This document shows, one piece after another, positions 62,187 to 64,000 of a DNA stretch of 64,000 nucleotides (within the stretch, counting starts at the first letter, position 1; each line of letters opens with the position of its first letter). The stretch is from Casuarina equisetifolia (Eukaryota > Streptophyta > Magnoliopsida > Fagales > Casuarinaceae). The translations under genes and the position numbers were made by a program. The notes beneath the pieces were generated by a model. That model did no database searches, had not been told where the DNA came from, and worked only from the letters and a program-made list of their open reading frames with translations. The stretch spans positions 18,830,021 to 18,894,020 of the forward strand of contig CM052362.1 of assembly GCA_028551475.1 (NCBI GenBank), written 5' to 3'.

Positions 62187-62583
62187 GGCCTTTGTGCTTA
62201 ATTATTAGATGATTATTTTAAAATAAGCAAAAGTGATGGGAGCTTTAGTCAGACACCATCATCATCATCACAGAGTATGAAAGGACAAAACTTTGTGGGC
62301 AAACCAACAGCATCACCTATTCATCGATTCAACAAAATCAACTCTACAATATCTAAGGCCTTCCAGTCCTCCTTACAGGAAGAGTATTAAAAGTAAAAGC
62401 TCACAAAATAAAATAAGGGAGAAAACACCAAGAAAGGTTCCATTTTCCAGGAAAAATTCAACCACCATCCTTCTTCTTGTTGATTTGGACCTTGGATGGT
62501 ACAGAGACTACCCTTCTGGAGCTGGCATTTTCTTTTATGGTTTCTTTTGAGCAAAGCAGGAATAATGGAGATTTAGAGAACTA

Positions 62584-63980
62584 TCAGGAACAAATCCCAT
62601 AGCCATCATCAGGTTCTAATTTATCCATTCCCTCGTCTAAGAGCATCTGCTGGTACCGGCATTCGCTGCTGCAGAAAGCTTTCTCACCTCTGCAACAGAA
62701 TAACTCGATTAGATTTGAAGCTTGAAACTTTGCTTGGTTTAATAACCAAAGATCAACAAAATGAATCAAATTCTACAAAGATACGTATGCCTATATAAGA
62801 AGACATGTAGCTAAAGCGGATATACGATTAGTCGGGTGCAAACATATCATCAATTACACTATTATCAACCATCTTTCACAAAACTTAATGGAAACGGGAA
62901 AAAGAAAGCTATAGAAAACGATTAACGATTTTCAAGTCAAGTTCACTCAAAAGGATATCAATAGCTTACCAATATATGGATGTTATGGGTATTTTCTTGG
63001 TATAGGACAACCTAAATTAGGCCTAATTTCCAGTTTCCTTAAACAAGAAACTGCCATGCTAATAGAACAACGGTTCCAAAACTTTCACAAAATGACATGG
63101 CTAATTCCGAATGGGTCTGGTCTAATCAGCTTAATTTCTACCAGAAAAAGGAAAGCTGGACCAACCTGTACATGTAAATGTCTTTTCCCTGGCCAAGATT
63201 CTTCTTGCAAGAGTAGCAGATGCTGAGAAAACTTTCTGAGGGGTAGCTGGAGGACCGGTCTATGAAAAATCCATTTTCTTTGCTTGTACCAGAGAGCCCA
63301 GCACCACCACAGCAGCTTTCAACAACGCAATCCTCAAAAATATGAGTCGTTCTGGGGTTAGGCCCATGGGATATCACACAGGTATAGTCCTCTGAGAGCT
63401 CCATTTCAGTTGCAGAGAGACACCGCATAAAAACCGGGGAGGAGTTCGGAGTACCTGTGCCTGAATTGGCAGACCCAAATGTGGATTTCTTCGCCGGTGA
63501 CTGAGAAAAGCCGGAAGAAAAAGAACCCAGTTGAGAGTTCCTCGTCTTGATGATGAAATCAGCAGGAGATTTTGGCGATTCAGTCGGAGAAAGAACCGAA
63601 CTTGGCGGAGGAGGAATCTGAATCTTAAGCTGAGAACCAAAGAGAACCATTCGGCTATCAGGTTTGGATGATTTTGAATCAGTTTTCTCTTCATTGAGAG
63701 CATCCACGATAGCTAGGCCAATGCCTTTGGTGTCCAAATTGTCCCAATGGCGTTTGGGTTCAGGTTCTGGATTTCTGGGAGTGTTTGTTTCGGACCAGAA
63801 GGGGTTTCTGATACCAGAGAATGGCTTGCTATCGAGAATGGAAGTTGGGCTCATCACAGCCTCAGTATCAGAGACAGTCTTTTGTGTAAAATTAGTAAAC
63901 AACCTTGGAGAAAGTAAGAGAGATGAAGTGGGTTTTCTGTATTTGTCAGTCGGGGATGGGAGGGGGCTACAGTCTGCCAT
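62584..63980 (-). CDS. FCS-like zinc finger (FLZ, DUF581) protein
   Basis: FLZ proteins are plant-specific adaptors that bind SnRK1 kinase through a short zinc finger. Two exons, 63166-63980 and 62584-62689, joined in phase 2, give 306 aa. The N-terminus MADCSPLPSPTDKYRKPTSS and SPRLFTNF, SPTSILDSKPF match the larger FLZ subgroup (FLZ8/10-like). The middle has KIQIPPPPSSVLSPTESPKSP and a Ser/Pro-rich stretch. The FLZ domain (~250-293) reads FLSICYSCKKNL....DIYMYRGEKAFCSSECRYQQML, with Cys-x2-Cys and the FCS-x2-C half intact; the intron splits it after MYR, as is usual for the family. The protein ends EPDDGYGICS. The start codon lies 20 bp from the window edge, so its promoter is outside. Recalled closest locus is At3g22550. 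Confidence 0.93.
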
Positions 63981-64000
63981 TGGAGCTTGCTTGCTGGTTG

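Larger units (their letters stand above)
59749..62583. other. Intergenic region between FBT and FLZ genes
   Basis: 59749-59940 is probably the transporter's promoter region and leader. 60050-60900 is very AT rich and includes a possible SINE fragment. 61877-62186 is a tandem duplication. Frames near 61230-61750 show no recognisable similarity. The far end is the 3' flank of the FLZ gene. Confidence 0.4.

Overview
This is a stretch of nuclear DNA from a flowering plant, most likely a eudicot and perhaps a woody one. Genes carry GT-AG introns, AT-rich spacers separate them, there are DYW-type PPR genes, a LEA D-34 gene, a chloroplast-type folate transporter with a 4.6 kb first intron, an FCS-like zinc finger gene and the remains of a Ty1/copia element. 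I cannot name the species.

Layout. 1-6.7 kb is a tandem array of about nine ~760 bp units that runs off the left edge. Each unit carries, on the minus strand, three RRM exons of a BPA1-like (binding partner of ACD11) gene with matching intron phases. 6.7-10.3 kb holds spacer, a decayed copia gag with a possible LTR, and a short direct repeat. 10.6-18.9 kb is gene dense: LEA D-34 (-), a VOC/glyoxalase I-like protein (-), a DYW PPR protein matching MEF11/LOI1 (-), then head to head with it a TSR2-like gene (+) with an odd 3' end. A tRNA-Gly(GCC) lies at 19.7 kb in AT-rich spacer. 24-27 kb encodes an OBERON-like PHD protein (+). 29.2-29.8 kb encodes an HSP20-like protein (-) with an in-frame TAG before an apparent coding tail. 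32-36.4 kb is a six-exon gene of unknown function (-), head to head with a second DYW PPR gene (36.8-39.5 kb, +) that resembles At4g14820. 39.9-41.2 kb encodes an unknown one-pass membrane protein (-). 45.2-45.6 kb encodes a DUF1677 protein (-). 51.6-59.7 kb is a nine-exon folate-biopterin transporter (-). 62.6-64 kb is an FLZ protein (-).

The genes do not form one pathway, but from memory their order matches two Arabidopsis neighbourhoods: the duplicated block At3g22490-22550 / At4g14819-14850 (LEA, TSR2, DUF1677, FLZ, HSP20-like, two PPRs) and At2g32040-32090 (folate transporter, glyoxalase). The most unusual object is the amplified RRM exon array at the left edge. All exon boundaries were built by hand from splice signals, reading phase and recalled family sequences; no alignment was run.
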